Assembly: GCA_934502885.1 (NCBI GenBank)
Contig: CAKSUT010000012.1
Span: forward strand, 1-64,000
DNA: 64,000 nucleotides
Reading direction: 5' to 3'
From: an uncultured Eubacteriales bacterium
GTDB lineage: Bacteria > Bacillota > Clostridia > Oscillospirales > CAG-382
Position 1 is the stretch's first letter, and each line of letters starts with the position of its first letter. A model generated the notes under the pieces. It searched no databases, was not told the origin of the DNA, and saw only the letters and a list, made by a program, of their open reading frames with translations. Shown piece by piece: positions 44,222 through 53,906 of this stretch. The translations under genes were made by a program, and so were the position numbers.

Positions 44222-44250
44222 TTTTGTTATCCTCCAAAATTATTACTTAT

Positions 44251-45915
44251 TTATCTGCCGCGGTCGATAAGCTCCCTTGCGGAGTTGCGTGCGGCGTCCG
44301 TTATGTTAATTCCTGCAAGTATTCTTGCCGTTTCTTCTATTCTCTCTTCCCCCGAAAGGGGATAGATTGACGTCCTCGTGCGACCGTTCTCGGTTTTCTT
44401 TGAAACAAGGTAGTGCGTATCCGCAAGGGACGCTATCTGCGCCGAATGGGTAACGCAAAGCACCTGCTTTCCGCTTGAACTCGAGAGAAGCCTCTCTCCG
44501 ATTTTTCTCGATGTTTTGCCGGACACTCCCGTATCGACCTCGTCGTATATCATAGTCTCTACGCTGTCTTTATCCGCAAGCACGCTCTTTATCGCGAGCA
44601 TTATTCTCGCAAGCTCACCTCCGGAAGCAATCTTTCCGACAGGCTTGCCGGGTTCTCCGGGGTTTGTGGATATGTAAAACTCAACCTCGTCTTTTCCGTC
44701 CGCTTTGTAATCGCACTCGGAAAACTCGACGGTAAACTTTACACCGCCCATATCGAGGTACTTTAATTCGTCGCAGACGCTCTCAGAAAGCTTTTTCGCG
44801 GCGGCTTCGCGCTCTTTGGTGAGCGTCTCCGACGACTCGGAAAGTCTTTTTTCGCATTCGTTCAACCTCTCCTCAAGCTCTTCTGCTCTTTCCTCCGATG
44901 TTTCAATCTCCGAAAGTTCACTCTCGCACTTTGCAAGATACTCGAGCACCTCGTCTATGTTTCCGCCGTACTTGCTTTTCAGCTTTGAAATTATTTCAAG
45001 CCTTTCCTCTACCCTGTCAAGAGCCGCCTCCGGATCATCCGAAAGATCTCCTGCGGCATCCTTGACACGCTCCGCTATATCCTCAATTTCGTAACGGTAG
45101 TCGTAAAGCTTTTCGTAGAGTTCCTCTGCCTCCGGCAAAACTCCGACAAGCGTTTTCAGTGCGCCGAGCGCCTTATCCATGCTTTCGGCGGCACTCGAGG
45201 CATCGCCGTAAAGCTTTGCGTAAACAGTACCTGCTCCGACTGCGATTTTTTCGTAATTCTTGAGTCTTCTTCTTTCGTCGAGAAGATCAGTCTCCTCGTC
45301 GCGCTTAAGCTTTGCGGACTTTATATCCTTTATCTGATATTCGAGCATTTCCGCACGGCGCGCTTTTTCTTTTGCATCGGTATTTATTTTTGAAAGCTCA
45401 CGCTTAATTTCTGAGTATTCGGAATAATCTTTTTCGTATTCCGCGAAAGCACCGGAACACTCACCGTATGAATCTATAATCGAAAGATAGCTTTCCGGGT
45501 CAAGAAGCTCGCTGTTGTGGTGCTGACCGTGTATATTCACAAGAAAACCGGATATGTCACGTAAAAGCGACACGGGAACGTTTCTCGTTCCTATCCTCGC
45601 AGTACTTCTCCCAGCCGCGGTGAGAGTACGCCTGATAAACAGGCATCCGTCCTCGTCGGGTAAAACACCGAATTCGGAAAGCTTTTTGCAGGTAGCGTCG
45701 GAAAGCTCCGTAAACATCGCCTCAACGACAGCGCTTTCAGCACCGTTTCTGACAAGGTCGCTTTCTCCCCTTGCGCCGAGTATAAGTCCTATGGCGTCGA
45801 TTATTATACTCTTGCCGGCACCGGTTTCACCGGTGAGTACGGAAAAGCCTCGTCCGAGCTCAAGATCGAGCATTTCGATAAGCGCAATATTCTCTATGTG
45901 TATTGAACTGAGCAA
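44251..45915 (-). CDS. recN: DNA repair protein RecN
   Basis: 554 aa from TTG 45915, which has GGAGG seven bases upstream. SMC-like ATPase acting early in double-strand break repair. Walker A TGETGAGKS (~30-38), two long Lys/Glu coiled coils (~150-370), signature ASGGELARIMLA and Walker B-like MIYDEVDTGVSG at the C-terminus. It follows argR as usual in Firmicutes. Confidence 0.95.
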   Translation of the reverse strand: MLSSIHIENIALIEMLDLELGRGFSVLTGETGAGKSIIIDAIGLILGARGESDLVRNGAESAVVEAMFTELSDATCKKLSEFGVLPDEDGCLFIRRTLTAAGRSTARIGTRNVPVSLLRDISGFLVNIHGQHHNSELLDPESYLSIIDSYGECSGAFAEYEKDYSEYSEIKRELSKINTDAKEKARRAEMLEYQIKDIKSAKLKRDEETDLLDERRRLKNYEKIAVGAGTVYAKLYGDASSAAESMDKALGALKTLVGVLPEAEELYEKLYDYRYEIEDIAERVKDAAGDLSDDPEAALDRVEERLEIISKLKSKYGGNIDEVLEYLAKCESELSEIETSEERAEELEERLNECEKRLSESSETLTKEREAAAKKLSESVCDELKYLDMGGVKFTVEFSECDYKADGKDEVEFYISTNPGEPGKPVGKIASGGELARIMLAIKSVLADKDSVETMIYDEVDTGVSGKTSRKIGERLLSSSSGKQVLCVTHSAQIASLADTHYLVSKKTENGRTRTSIYPLSGEERIEETARILAGINITDAARNSARELIDRGR

Positions 45916-45954
45916 GCTTTTTCCTCCCTTCGGCAAAATTTGCACCATTGTATT

Positions 45955-46440
45955 TTACTTCAGATCCTGCGTGATTTTTTTGGAAAACTCTTCCGCCGCG
46001 CTCTCCGTGCGCATAACTATCATAATCGTGTCGTCGCCGGCGACAGTTCCGACAATGGAATCGGCGTGCATTGCATCTATAGCGGCGGCGCAAGCCTGAG
46101 CCATACCGGCATACGTGTGTATAACGACGATATTCTCCGCGTAGTCGCTCTTGACGGTGGCTTCGGACAGAATTGCTCTGAATTTTGCGCCGAGTTTTGA
46201 ATCCGCGCCGTCTCCGGAACTGTTCACGGCATACTTATACTTTGCGTCGGCTCCGTTTTTACCGAGCATATCGGAGACGGCAACAACTTTTACGAGTCTG
46301 AGCTCCTTGATATCTCTCGAAACGGTTGCCTGGGTTGCCTTAAAGCCGTTTTCGTTGAGAAGATTTGTCAGTTCGTCCTGTGTTTCGATATCGTATTTTT
46401 CTATGAGTTCAAGTATTTTCAGATGTCTTTGCGCTTTCAT
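45955..46440 (-). CDS. argR: Arginine repressor
   Basis: 161 aa from ATG 46440, near the usual ~150. Winged-helix N-terminus with QATVSRDIKELRLVK, the ArgR DNA-recognition signature, and a C-terminal oligomerisation/arginine-binding domain with GTVAGDDTIMIV. The start lies 32 bp inside the end of nadK; the ribosome site is weak, suggesting translational coupling. Confidence 0.94.
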   Translation of the reverse strand: MKAQRHLKILELIEKYDIETQDELTNLLNENGFKATQATVSRDIKELRLVKVVAVSDMLGKNGADAKYKYAVNSSGDGADSKLGAKFRAILSEATVKSDYAENIVVIHTYAGMAQACAAAIDAMHADSIVGTVAGDDTIMIVMRTESAAEEFSKKITQDLK

Positions 46441-47377
46441 CGGATTCTGTTGACCTACCCTTTCCCGCGCAAAACAGAGCTGTTTCTCCGCATTCGCGCG
46501 TAAGCTTAACATTCAGCAAACTACTGAAATCAATACTTCTTAATTTCACAAAAACGGCGTTGTTGGCATACCGTGTGAGTCTCACGGCGTCTCCCGGCAT
46601 AAGCTCGTAATTCTCCTCCCCGTCGAGAGTCAGAAAAGCGGTCTTGCACCTTTCACCGACGAGTTTTACATCTATTACGGCAGACGGCGAATAAACAAGC
46701 GGGCTTGAATTGACCGAAAGATACGGGCAAACCGGAAGCGTGAGTATGCACTCAATCGACGGATCTATTATGGGACCGCCCGCCGACATAGCATACGCTG
46801 TTGAACCTGTTGGCGTCGCCGCAATAAAGCCGTCCGCTCTGTAACCGCACACTTTTTTACCGTTGCAGCTTACTTCAATATCAATCATTCTCGATATCGA
46901 GCCTCTCGCGACCGCCGCTTCATTCAGCGCGACTCCCGAGAATACTTTTTTTCCGTCCCTTATAAGCTCAGCCGACAGCATCATTCTGTTCTCTTTTTCA
47001 AAAGACGATACATCGGTAATGACCTTGTCGAGAGTAGCATTGTCATACGATTCAAGCTCCGCAAGATAGCCTATTCTGCCGAAATTCACGCCGACAATGG
47101 GAATGCCTTCGTCACAACACAGCTTCGCGGCGCGAAGAATAGTTCCGTCGCCGCCGAGGCAAATCATTAGATCTGCCTTTATTCCGGGGCAAATATAATC
47201 ACAGAACACAAGCTTCTTCGACAAAGCCGAAAGCCTGTCGCTGTCGATACCGAAATCGTATAAAAACTCATTTCCGAACAGCGGTATTCCTCCGAGAGAA
47301 ATAATCCTGTCGGCAGTTCTTTCGACCGCTTCAAGCTTCGGATCTTTAAGCGGATGAGTATACAAAGCGACTCTCAT
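46409..47377 (-). CDS. nadK: NAD kinase
   Basis: 322 aa. Phosphorylates NAD to NADP. GGDGTILRAA (~76-85) with catalytic Asp, NEAAVARGSISRM, and the Gly-rich TPTGSTAYAMSAGGPI are diagnostic. Slightly longer than usual owing to a Ser/Thr/Glu-rich C-terminal extension that overlaps argR. GAGGAGG precedes the ATG. Confidence 0.95.
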   Translation of the reverse strand: MRVALYTHPLKDPKLEAVERTADRIISLGGIPLFGNEFLYDFGIDSDRLSALSKKLVFCDYICPGIKADLMICLGGDGTILRAAKLCCDEGIPIVGVNFGRIGYLAELESYDNATLDKVITDVSSFEKENRMMLSAELIRDGKKVFSGVALNEAAVARGSISRMIDIEVSCNGKKVCGYRADGFIAATPTGSTAYAMSAGGPIIDPSIECILTLPVCPYLSVNSSPLVYSPSAVIDVKLVGERCKTAFLTLDGEENYELMPGDAVRLTRYANNAVFVKLRSIDFSSLLNVKLTRECGETALFCAGKGRSTESDESAKTSENT

Positions 47378-47433
47378 ATTCTGCCGACCTCCTCACAAAG
47401 GGACGATTTTGCCGTCCGAACACACTCTTATTA

Positions 47434-47462
47434 ATGATATCACACAAATTTGCAAAAAGCAA
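47434..47462 (-). promoter_or_regulatory. Promoter of nadK-argR-recN-tyrS
   Basis: TTGCTT (47462-47457) and TATCAT (47439-47434) with a 17-bp spacer on the minus strand in the 149-bp gap between tlyA and nadK. Confidence 0.6.
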
Positions 47463-47526
47463 GTGATTTAACGAAAATTTTAAAGGTTATTGATAAATTT
47501 GCACACTTTCGGGAATATGCGCCGAG

Positions 47527-48255
47527 TCAAACCCGAAAGCAAGCGAGGTACTCGGTGTTTCCGCTTCCTCCCTCAATGGGAGACTTCGTCACGCCGACAA
47601 GCGCAAATCCGGAAGCTTCGGCGTAATCAGTGACTTTGCGGACAGCTTTTTGTCTTTTTTCTTCGCTTTTTACAACGCCGTTCTTGCCGAGTTCGCTCTT
47701 TGTAAGTTCAAACTGCGGCTTTATAAGGCTCACAAATATTCCTCCCGGAGCAACTACTCTCTTCACGGCGTCGTAAAGCAGAGTTTGCGAGATGAACGAC
47801 ACATCCATAACCGCAACATCGCAGTACTTTCCGCCGACAGTATCGAGTGTCAGTTCACGTGCGTTGAAGCCCTCAACCGAAACAACTCTCGGGTCGCTCT
47901 TTAACTTCTCGTGAAGCTGGTCTCTGCCGACGTCAACCGCATACACAACAGCGGCACCGTGATTCAGAAGCGACTGCGTAAAACCGCCGGTCGAAGCGCC
48001 TATGTCAACCGCACGCATTCCGTTTACACTTATGCCGAAGTGCATAAGCGCGTGCTCAAGCTTCAGTGCGGCGCGGCCGACATATTCGTCGGTTTCGGAC
48101 GCCGTCACACTTACATCGTCATTTTCGGATACATCCTTAGACGCTTTTGTGCAGGTAATTCCGTTTACATTTATGCGTCCTTCGGAAACTGCCGCCGACG
48201 CCTTGTTTCTCGACTCAAATATGCCGTTTTGTACAAGATAAAGATCAAGACGCAT
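47527..48255 (-). CDS. tlyA: TlyA-family rRNA 2'-O-methyltransferase
   Basis: 242 aa. N-terminal S4 RNA-binding domain (MRLDLYLVQNGIFESRNKA) and FtsJ-like SAM domain with DIGASTGGFTQSLL (~85-98) and KPQFEL. TlyA enzymes methylate rRNA riboses; older annotations call it haemolysin A. GGAGTGGATT precedes the ATG. Located between dxs and nadK, the standard Clostridia order. Confidence 0.93.
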   Translation of the reverse strand: MRLDLYLVQNGIFESRNKASAAVSEGRINVNGITCTKASKDVSENDDVSVTASETDEYVGRAALKLEHALMHFGISVNGMRAVDIGASTGGFTQSLLNHGAAVVYAVDVGRDQLHEKLKSDPRVVSVEGFNARELTLDTVGGKYCDVAVMDVSFISQTLLYDAVKRVVAPGGIFVSLIKPQFELTKSELGKNGVVKSEEKRQKAVRKVTDYAEASGFALVGVTKSPIEGGSGNTEYLACFRV

Positions 48256-48279
48256 AATCCACTCCGTTAATGGTAATTC

Positions 48280-50142
48280 TCAATTCACTATTGCATTATA
48301 AATGCTGTCGGCGGAAATTCCGCACCTTTCGTAAATTCTTGAAAGGTCTCCGTGTTCCGGCGGCTCGTCTATCGCGAGCACTCTGAACTCCGCCTCGGAA
48401 AATTTCGCGTTTCGCAAAAGCGCATACTCGGCGTCAACGCCGAAACCGCCGCGGCGTATTCCTTCATCCGCAATGACAACCTTTCTGACTGCCGACACTT
48501 TTTGCGCGATATCGTCAGCAATATCCGTATACGGCAAAATCTTTTCACACACGATAAGCACGCAGTTTTCGCCGTTCGCTCTTGCGTTGCCGACAGCCTT
48601 AAACGCTTCGGCGGATATTCTTCCATATGTAATTACAACGCATTCCGCATCCGTCAGCGCATTCGCTTCGACATCGGAAAGTATGTATTCGCCGACTCTG
48701 TGAAGCGCGCCGACAAGACTTTCATTCTCCGTTCCCTTGCAGTAGCGCACTGCGCATATTCCGTCGCCGTGAATGCTCTCTCTTATGTAGCGTTCCTGCG
48801 CTTCGAGGGATATCGGTGCATAAAGCGTGACGTTTTCCGGGTGCGAAAGGTATGCTACGTCCCAAATTCCATGGTGGGTTGCGCCGTCGTCCGGAGAGAT
48901 CCCTGCGCGGTCTATTAAAAACACCATATGCAGATTTTGGAGTGAAACGTCGTGCAGAATGTTGTCGTATGCCCTCTGAAGAAAGCTCGAATAAACGCAG
49001 AAGACAGGAACTTCACCGCCTGCGGAAAGTCCTGCGCCGAAAGTTACGGCATGAGCCTCGGCAATGCCGACGTCAAACGCTCTCTCGGGGAATTTTTCAA
49101 AAAACGGCGTCATACCGGTTCCCGAAATCATAGCGGCTGAAATAACACATACACGCTTATCGGTTCCTGCAATTTTCGTAAGAACATCACCGGCATTCTC
49201 GGAAAAAGTTTTGGGCTTCGGTTCGGTCTTCGCAGCCTCCCCCTGCTCCGCGCTCTTTGACTTCAGAGCGTGGAAAAGCTCAGGATTCTCCTCTGCCGGC
49301 TTATAACCTTTTCCTTTTGTTGTGCGGACGTGGATAAGAGCGCTTCCACCCTCTTTTTTTGCACGTTTAAGCAGAAGCTCGGTGCGCTCGAAATCGTTGC
49401 CGTCGATCGGACCGTAATATTTAAGTCCCATCTCCTCCAAAATGAAGAATGTGTAAATACTCATCTTTAAGAAGCGTTTTATGTGACGAAGCAACTTCAT
49501 AAGCGGCTTTCCGAGAAACGGGATTCGCTCCGTAATATCGGAGAGCTTGTCTTTAATGTTAAAATAGCTTTTTGTGGAACGGATTTTCGAGATGAAATTC
49601 GGAAAATTTCCCACATTTTTTGCTATCGACATTTCATTCTCATTGAGAATTACGATAAGGTTGAGGTCGCGGTGGCAGTTATTGAGAGCCTCATAAACGA
49701 GACCTCCGGTTGCCGCACCGTCTCCTATCACAACAACCGTATAAGCGTCACTGCCCTCAAGCTTCATGGCGCTTGCAATTCCGAGTCCCGCCGAAAGTGA
49801 CGTACTGCTGTGTCCCGTACCGAAAGCGTCATACTCGCTTTCCGACGGCTTCGGAAAGCCGGAAAGCCCATTCTCGTGCCTGAGTAAAGAAAAATCGCGT
49901 CTTCCGCTCAAAAGCTTATGCACATAACTTTGGTGACCTACGTCAAAAATCACCTTGTCGTGTGGAAGGTCAAACACCCTGTGAATCGCAAGCGTAAGCT
50001 CAACCACGCCGAGGTTTGAGGCAAGATGACCGCCTGTTCGGCTGACGTTTTCAACGAGAAATCCGCGTATTTCATCGGTCAGCTCTTTTATCTGCTCACC
50101 CGACATTTCTTTTAGTTTTTTACCGTCTATATTTTCGAGCAA
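48280..50142 (-). CDS. dxs: 1-deoxy-D-xylulose-5-phosphate synthase
   Basis: 620 aa from TTG 50142 with AAAGGAG upstream. Thiamine-diphosphate enzyme of the MEP isoprenoid pathway. GHQSYVHKLLSGR, the ThDP motif GDGAATGGLVYEALNN, HVRTTKGKGY and the transketolase C-domain are complete. Follows the MFS gene after 18 bp and precedes tlyA. Confidence 0.96.
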   Translation of the reverse strand: MLENIDGKKLKEMSGEQIKELTDEIRGFLVENVSRTGGHLASNLGVVELTLAIHRVFDLPHDKVIFDVGHQSYVHKLLSGRRDFSLLRHENGLSGFPKPSESEYDAFGTGHSSTSLSAGLGIASAMKLEGSDAYTVVVIGDGAATGGLVYEALNNCHRDLNLIVILNENEMSIAKNVGNFPNFISKIRSTKSYFNIKDKLSDITERIPFLGKPLMKLLRHIKRFLKMSIYTFFILEEMGLKYYGPIDGNDFERTELLLKRAKKEGGSALIHVRTTKGKGYKPAEENPELFHALKSKSAEQGEAAKTEPKPKTFSENAGDVLTKIAGTDKRVCVISAAMISGTGMTPFFEKFPERAFDVGIAEAHAVTFGAGLSAGGEVPVFCVYSSFLQRAYDNILHDVSLQNLHMVFLIDRAGISPDDGATHHGIWDVAYLSHPENVTLYAPISLEAQERYIRESIHGDGICAVRYCKGTENESLVGALHRVGEYILSDVEANALTDAECVVITYGRISAEAFKAVGNARANGENCVLIVCEKILPYTDIADDIAQKVSAVRKVVIADEGIRRGGFGVDAEYALLRNAKFSEAEFRVLAIDEPPEHGDLSRIYERCGISADSIYNAIVN

Positions 50143-50160
50143 TTGCCGTACTCCTTTTCT

Positions 50161-51534
50161 TTACGTTTCCGATTCTTCCGCATCGACATTATCGGCATCG
50201 TTTTCCGCAAACGACTCCGCATGGTTTTCGAGCCTATCCTTTGACTTTGCCCATATCGGAACTTCGGCAATGCAGATAAGTATGCCGACCGTTCCTATTA
50301 TACCCCAAAGGATCGTAACGGTTCCCCAGCCGCTCATGTTTGAAATCTCACCGAAAACAAACGCCGCCAAAGCCGAGGCGATGTAGGCAAGCGCATCGAG
50401 TACACCTGTGAGCGATGAGGAAAGACCGACCCTCGAATAGCTGAGCGGAATATACGACAGAAGCAGTGTGTTTACGCCGAGCATCGTCGAGGTTGTCACC
50501 GCAATCAGAAGCACCGCAAGGACAATACCGCTCTTTTCCGTGTAATTGAGAAGCACCGAGGAAACCGTGCTTACGGCGAACAGAATGCCTGCCGCCGCAA
50601 ACTCATTGTTTTTTGCTTTTATCATTACAGCACGCGCCGCATATGCACCGGCGATATTGACAATCGGAAGAATCATCGTAACCGCCGCCGCGGCAGAGCC
50701 TGTCACGGAAAAGACATCCGAAAGATATTTAGGCACGAACTGCGTAACGCTCTCCTTTATAAGACCGTTACAGAAAACCGCCGCTATCGTAAAAACAACT
50801 CCGGTTGCGAGAAGTATAGCAACGCCGTTTGCGCCGTTTTTACTTTTGCCGCCCGACTCTTGCGCGCGGCAGTTGCCTTCACCGATTTTCGTTTTTACGT
50901 CTACGATTTTTGAAAGATACTCCCTCATTTTCGGAGTCGAACACCCGACAAACCACAGAAGCGCGGCAAACGCAACGATAAATGCACATCCGACAAAAAC
51001 TCTGCGCCATGTGAAAAGCTTCAAAAGAAGAGCCGACACACCGAATGCCATAAGAGAACCTGCCGGAATAGCCGTTGAAATGTCGAGAACCGCCCTCATG
51101 CTCTGCTTTGCAATCATAAATTCGGCGAAAAGCCTTATAATCGGACTCCAAAGCATTGAGCAGGCGTAACCGTTAAAACACCAAATGACGCATGAAAACA
51201 CGAAGCTATGCGAAAATCCCATAAGGAAGTTTGCAATCGCCGAAAGCGCAAGTCCGGTTCCTATCATGTATTTCGGCGAAATTTTATCTCCGAATATTCC
51301 GTTTACAAACTGTCCGCCGCCGTAGGATACGAGAAAAAGCGCGCTTATAACGCCGCTTCCGGCATTGGGAATCACTCCGTCCGCAATCATTGACGACATA
51401 CACGCTGAGTAATTATAGCGTCCGATGTAATTAAAAGCGTATGCTATCCAGCAAAGGACGAACAAGAACTTTCCGTTTTTCAGTAAGTCCTTTTCTTCCG
51501 CACTTGATGCCGTATTCACAGAAACCATTTTCAT
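50161..51534 (-). CDS. MFS transporter, OPA (GlpT/UhpC-like)
   Basis: 457 aa with 12 helices and an acidic C-terminal tail. YIGRYNYSACM in helix 1 and GAGY-like turns resemble the organophosphate:phosphate antiporter family, but the substrate (sugar or glycerol phosphate) is not determined. It lies between the unknown membrane-anchored gene and dxs, all in one direction with short gaps. Confidence 0.82.
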   Translation of the reverse strand: MKMVSVNTASSAEEKDLLKNGKFLFVLCWIAYAFNYIGRYNYSACMSSMIADGVIPNAGSGVISALFLVSYGGGQFVNGIFGDKISPKYMIGTGLALSAIANFLMGFSHSFVFSCVIWCFNGYACSMLWSPIIRLFAEFMIAKQSMRAVLDISTAIPAGSLMAFGVSALLLKLFTWRRVFVGCAFIVAFAALLWFVGCSTPKMREYLSKIVDVKTKIGEGNCRAQESGGKSKNGANGVAILLATGVVFTIAAVFCNGLIKESVTQFVPKYLSDVFSVTGSAAAAVTMILPIVNIAGAYAARAVMIKAKNNEFAAAGILFAVSTVSSVLLNYTEKSGIVLAVLLIAVTTSTMLGVNTLLLSYIPLSYSRVGLSSSLTGVLDALAYIASALAAFVFGEISNMSGWGTVTILWGIIGTVGILICIAEVPIWAKSKDRLENHAESFAENDADNVDAEESET

Positions 51535-51567
51535 ATGCTCCGTTTCTTTCAGCTGCGCCGAATTGTG

Positions 51568-52197
51568 TCAGTTAAACGAGAACTCTTTCTCCATATAAAT
51601 TTCCGAACCGCTGTAAATTGGGAAATCCGCGAGGTGTGTTACCGTTCCGTTGCCGTTTTTCAAGTCAACGTAGAGACTGTAGAGCTTCTTTTCGCCGCTT
51701 GTTTCATTGGTCAGATATATACCGTCAAAGCACACACGTATGTAACCGTATTTTCCCTTGGAATCAGTCTCATAAAAGAGATCCGTATACTTATTCGCAA
51801 CCTCATCCACAAGATAGAGGTCAAACGGGATATAATCCTCTGTCGGTGCCGGAGCATAACTTGTTCTGTACTTTACAAGAACCTGGAGCTGCTTCGACTC
51901 CGGGAGATAATAGAGGTTATCGAGCATAAGAAGCTGGTTGGCGTCTATGGATCGCCAGAAATCCTCCATGCCGTACTGTCTGCAAACAGTCTCTTTGCCT
52001 TCGTAAGCTTTTTCAGTTACCTCATTGTATATTACCTTTTCGGCAATAGACGGACTTCTGAAGCTGATGCTTCTTATCACGATACAGGCGACCACTGCAA
52101 ACGAAATGCAATAAATAAATATCTTTATCAACCTGCCTGCCGAAAACTTTTTATCGTATTTCTCTTCGAGACCGTATATCTCTTCCGAATCTTTCAT
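51568..52197 (-). CDS. Membrane-anchored extracytoplasmic protein, unknown
   Basis: 209 aa. A charged N-terminus, one helix at ~23-42, and a beta-rich extracytoplasmic domain (~75-205) with many Tyr residues (TSYAPAPTEDYIPFDLYLVD). Not recognised. GAGGTGGAAGT precedes the ATG. First gene of the transcript leading to the MFS gene, dxs and tlyA. Confidence 0.7.
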   Translation of the reverse strand: MKDSEEIYGLEEKYDKKFSAGRLIKIFIYCISFAVVACIVIRSISFRSPSIAEKVIYNEVTEKAYEGKETVCRQYGMEDFWRSIDANQLLMLDNLYYLPESKQLQVLVKYRTSYAPAPTEDYIPFDLYLVDEVANKYTDLFYETDSKGKYGYIRVCFDGIYLTNETSGEKKLYSLYVDLKNGNGTVTHLADFPIYSGSEIYMEKEFSFN

Positions 52198-52245
52198 ACT
52201 TCCACCTCTTTGCCGTCTATGCAGAATACTTCACACTATCATGTC

Positions 52246-52274
52246 AGTATACCACAAATTATCCGTGTGTGCAA
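52246..52274 (-). promoter_or_regulatory. Promoter upstream of the unknown gene-MFS-dxs-tlyA run
   Basis: TTGCAC (52274-52269) and TATACT (52251-52246) with a 17-bp spacer on the minus strand. Confidence 0.65.
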
Positions 52275-52369
52275 GATGATATTGTAAATTTATTACACCC
52301 AAAAGATTTACCGACCGTCCGCACCTTTTATTTTTACAAATATCGCTTTATTACGTCATTAAAATGAGG

Positions 52370-52375
52370 TATAAT
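52370..52375 (+). promoter_or_regulatory. -10 box of the SEDS gene
   Basis: TATAAT 34 bp before the start, with a weak TTTATT at the -35 position (17-bp spacing). Confidence 0.5.
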
Positions 52376-52408
52376 ATCTGTGTATTTACTCTGAAGGGAG
52401 GGTGATTT

Positions 52409-53848
52409 ATGGCGTCTGAACAAAATGCGGGCAAAAAAACAAAGGTTGCGGAAAAAGAACAGCATAATTTCAAGTATACTTCACGCAGACGTGTACGCAG
52501 ACGAACCGTTTCCGCAATTGTTCCAAAGTCGGAAAGAGTGTTTACACCGCTCGAAGCTCAGCAAATGCGCCGTGAAACGATAGAAAAAATAGGCTATGTT
52601 TCAACTGCAAACAAAGCGCGGCAACAGCGCATACGTTCGCTCAAGGCACGCCGAAATCTCACTCTTCAGCCTGCCCCCACTCCTCCGACAGCTCCGAGAG
52701 GAAAGGTTGCAAAAGAAACGCATAAGATTGTCGGTATCGTGGCGAAGCATCTCTCACAGCTTGATTATATACTTATCGGCACTATCGTCGCCATAGCGGT
52801 TATCGGCATTTTGGCCGTTCACAGCGCAACCCTCTCGAGATCAAATCCGATAAAGTACGACATAATGGAAATAGGCTGTTTTGTAATCGGTATGTCCGCA
52901 ATACTCGGTCTCTCGATGGTGGATTACAGCGGCATATCTCGCTACACGAAGTACATAATTGCACTCAACGTTTTAATCTGCGTATACACTCTCATCTTCG
53001 GTTACAGTATTATCGGAGACAACAACAGAAACTGGATAAATGTATTCGGCATGGGTGTACAGCCGGCGGAATTTTCAAAGGTTTTGTTTATACTCTCGCT
53101 TTCCTCACATTTGCAGAGTATCGGTGACCGCATAAATACCCTTCGCGGAATTATACCTCTCGGATGTCACGGACTTCTCATCATAGCTCTTGTACTGAAG
53201 CAGGGCGACCTCGGAAACACCACCGTGTTCATGGCTATCTTCATTTTCATGTGTTTTGCGGCGAAACTCAGCATATGGTACTTTGTTGCCGCCGGAGGAG
53301 TTGCGGTCATTGCGTCTCCGATTATATGGCAGAGGCTTGAACCTTACCAGAAACAGCGTATTCTCGTCGGTTTTAATCCTGACCTCGACCCTCTCGACAA
53401 AGGTTATCAGGTCATAAGAAGCCGCAACGCAATTGCCTCCGGCGGCGTTTTTGGCAACGGTTACACAAAAGGATATGTAACTCAGCATCCGAGAGCTCTG
53501 TTTGCAAAGGAAAGCGATATGATTTTCGGCACTATAGGCGAAGAGGGCGGTCTTATTGTCTGCGTGACGCTTGTTCTGCTGTTCGTTCTTTTGATTTACA
53601 GAATAGTTAAGGTTGCCATAACGGCAAAGGACAGCATGGGTACGTATATTTGCGCCGGCGTTGCGTCGATGTTTGCGTATCAGTTTATTCTGAACGTCGG
53701 TATGTGCATGGGAAATCTCCCGGTTGTCGGCATTACGCTTCCCCTTGTAAGCTACGGCGGCTCATCGCTCATAAGCTGTTACGCGGCTCTCGCACTCGTG
53801 CTTTCGGTTTACGCAAATTCAAACAGATACGCTTTCAGGAAAAAATAA
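52409..53848 (+). CDS. rodA: SEDS peptidoglycan polymerase (RodA/FtsW family)
   Basis: 479 aa. About ten helices begin at ~119. The SEDS signature motifs are present: QPAEFSKVLFI, KQGDLGNT, SRNAIASGGVFGNGYTKG, and LPLVSYGGSSLISC near the end. These enzymes polymerise glycan strands with a partner class B PBP. RodA-like by motif; FtsW/SpoVE cannot be excluded. A ~115-residue, very basic N-terminal extension, unusual for the family, precedes helix 1. GGAGGGTGATTT precedes the ATG. Confidence 0.88.
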   Translation: MASEQNAGKKTKVAEKEQHNFKYTSRRRVRRRTVSAIVPKSERVFTPLEAQQMRRETIEKIGYVSTANKARQQRIRSLKARRNLTLQPAPTPPTAPRGKVAKETHKIVGIVAKHLSQLDYILIGTIVAIAVIGILAVHSATLSRSNPIKYDIMEIGCFVIGMSAILGLSMVDYSGISRYTKYIIALNVLICVYTLIFGYSIIGDNNRNWINVFGMGVQPAEFSKVLFILSLSSHLQSIGDRINTLRGIIPLGCHGLLIIALVLKQGDLGNTTVFMAIFIFMCFAAKLSIWYFVAAGGVAVIASPIIWQRLEPYQKQRILVGFNPDLDPLDKGYQVIRSRNAIASGGVFGNGYTKGYVTQHPRALFAKESDMIFGTIGEEGGLIVCVTLVLLFVLLIYRIVKVAITAKDSMGTYICAGVASMFAYQFILNVGMCMGNLPVVGITLPLVSYGGSSLISCYAALALVLSVYANSNRYAFRKK

Positions 53849-53865
53849 ATCGTGCAAAAGAAAAA

Positions 53866-53906
53866 CGGCGGCAAGGAGCTTTTCCCTGCCGTCGCTTCTT
53901 TTATTT
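53866..53906. terminator. Bidirectional terminator
   Basis: A GC-rich stem CGGCGGCAAGG/CCCTGCCGTCG (53866-53876, 53884-53894) with T-rich flanks on both strands lies between the convergent SEDS and AraC genes. Confidence 0.8.

Noticed and set aside
44222..44250. T-box for tyrS
   Set aside because: Only 29 bp separate recN and tyrS, which is too short.
43316..44365. A 349-codon open frame opposite tyrS
   Set aside because: Antisense to tyrS over its whole length; no independent support.
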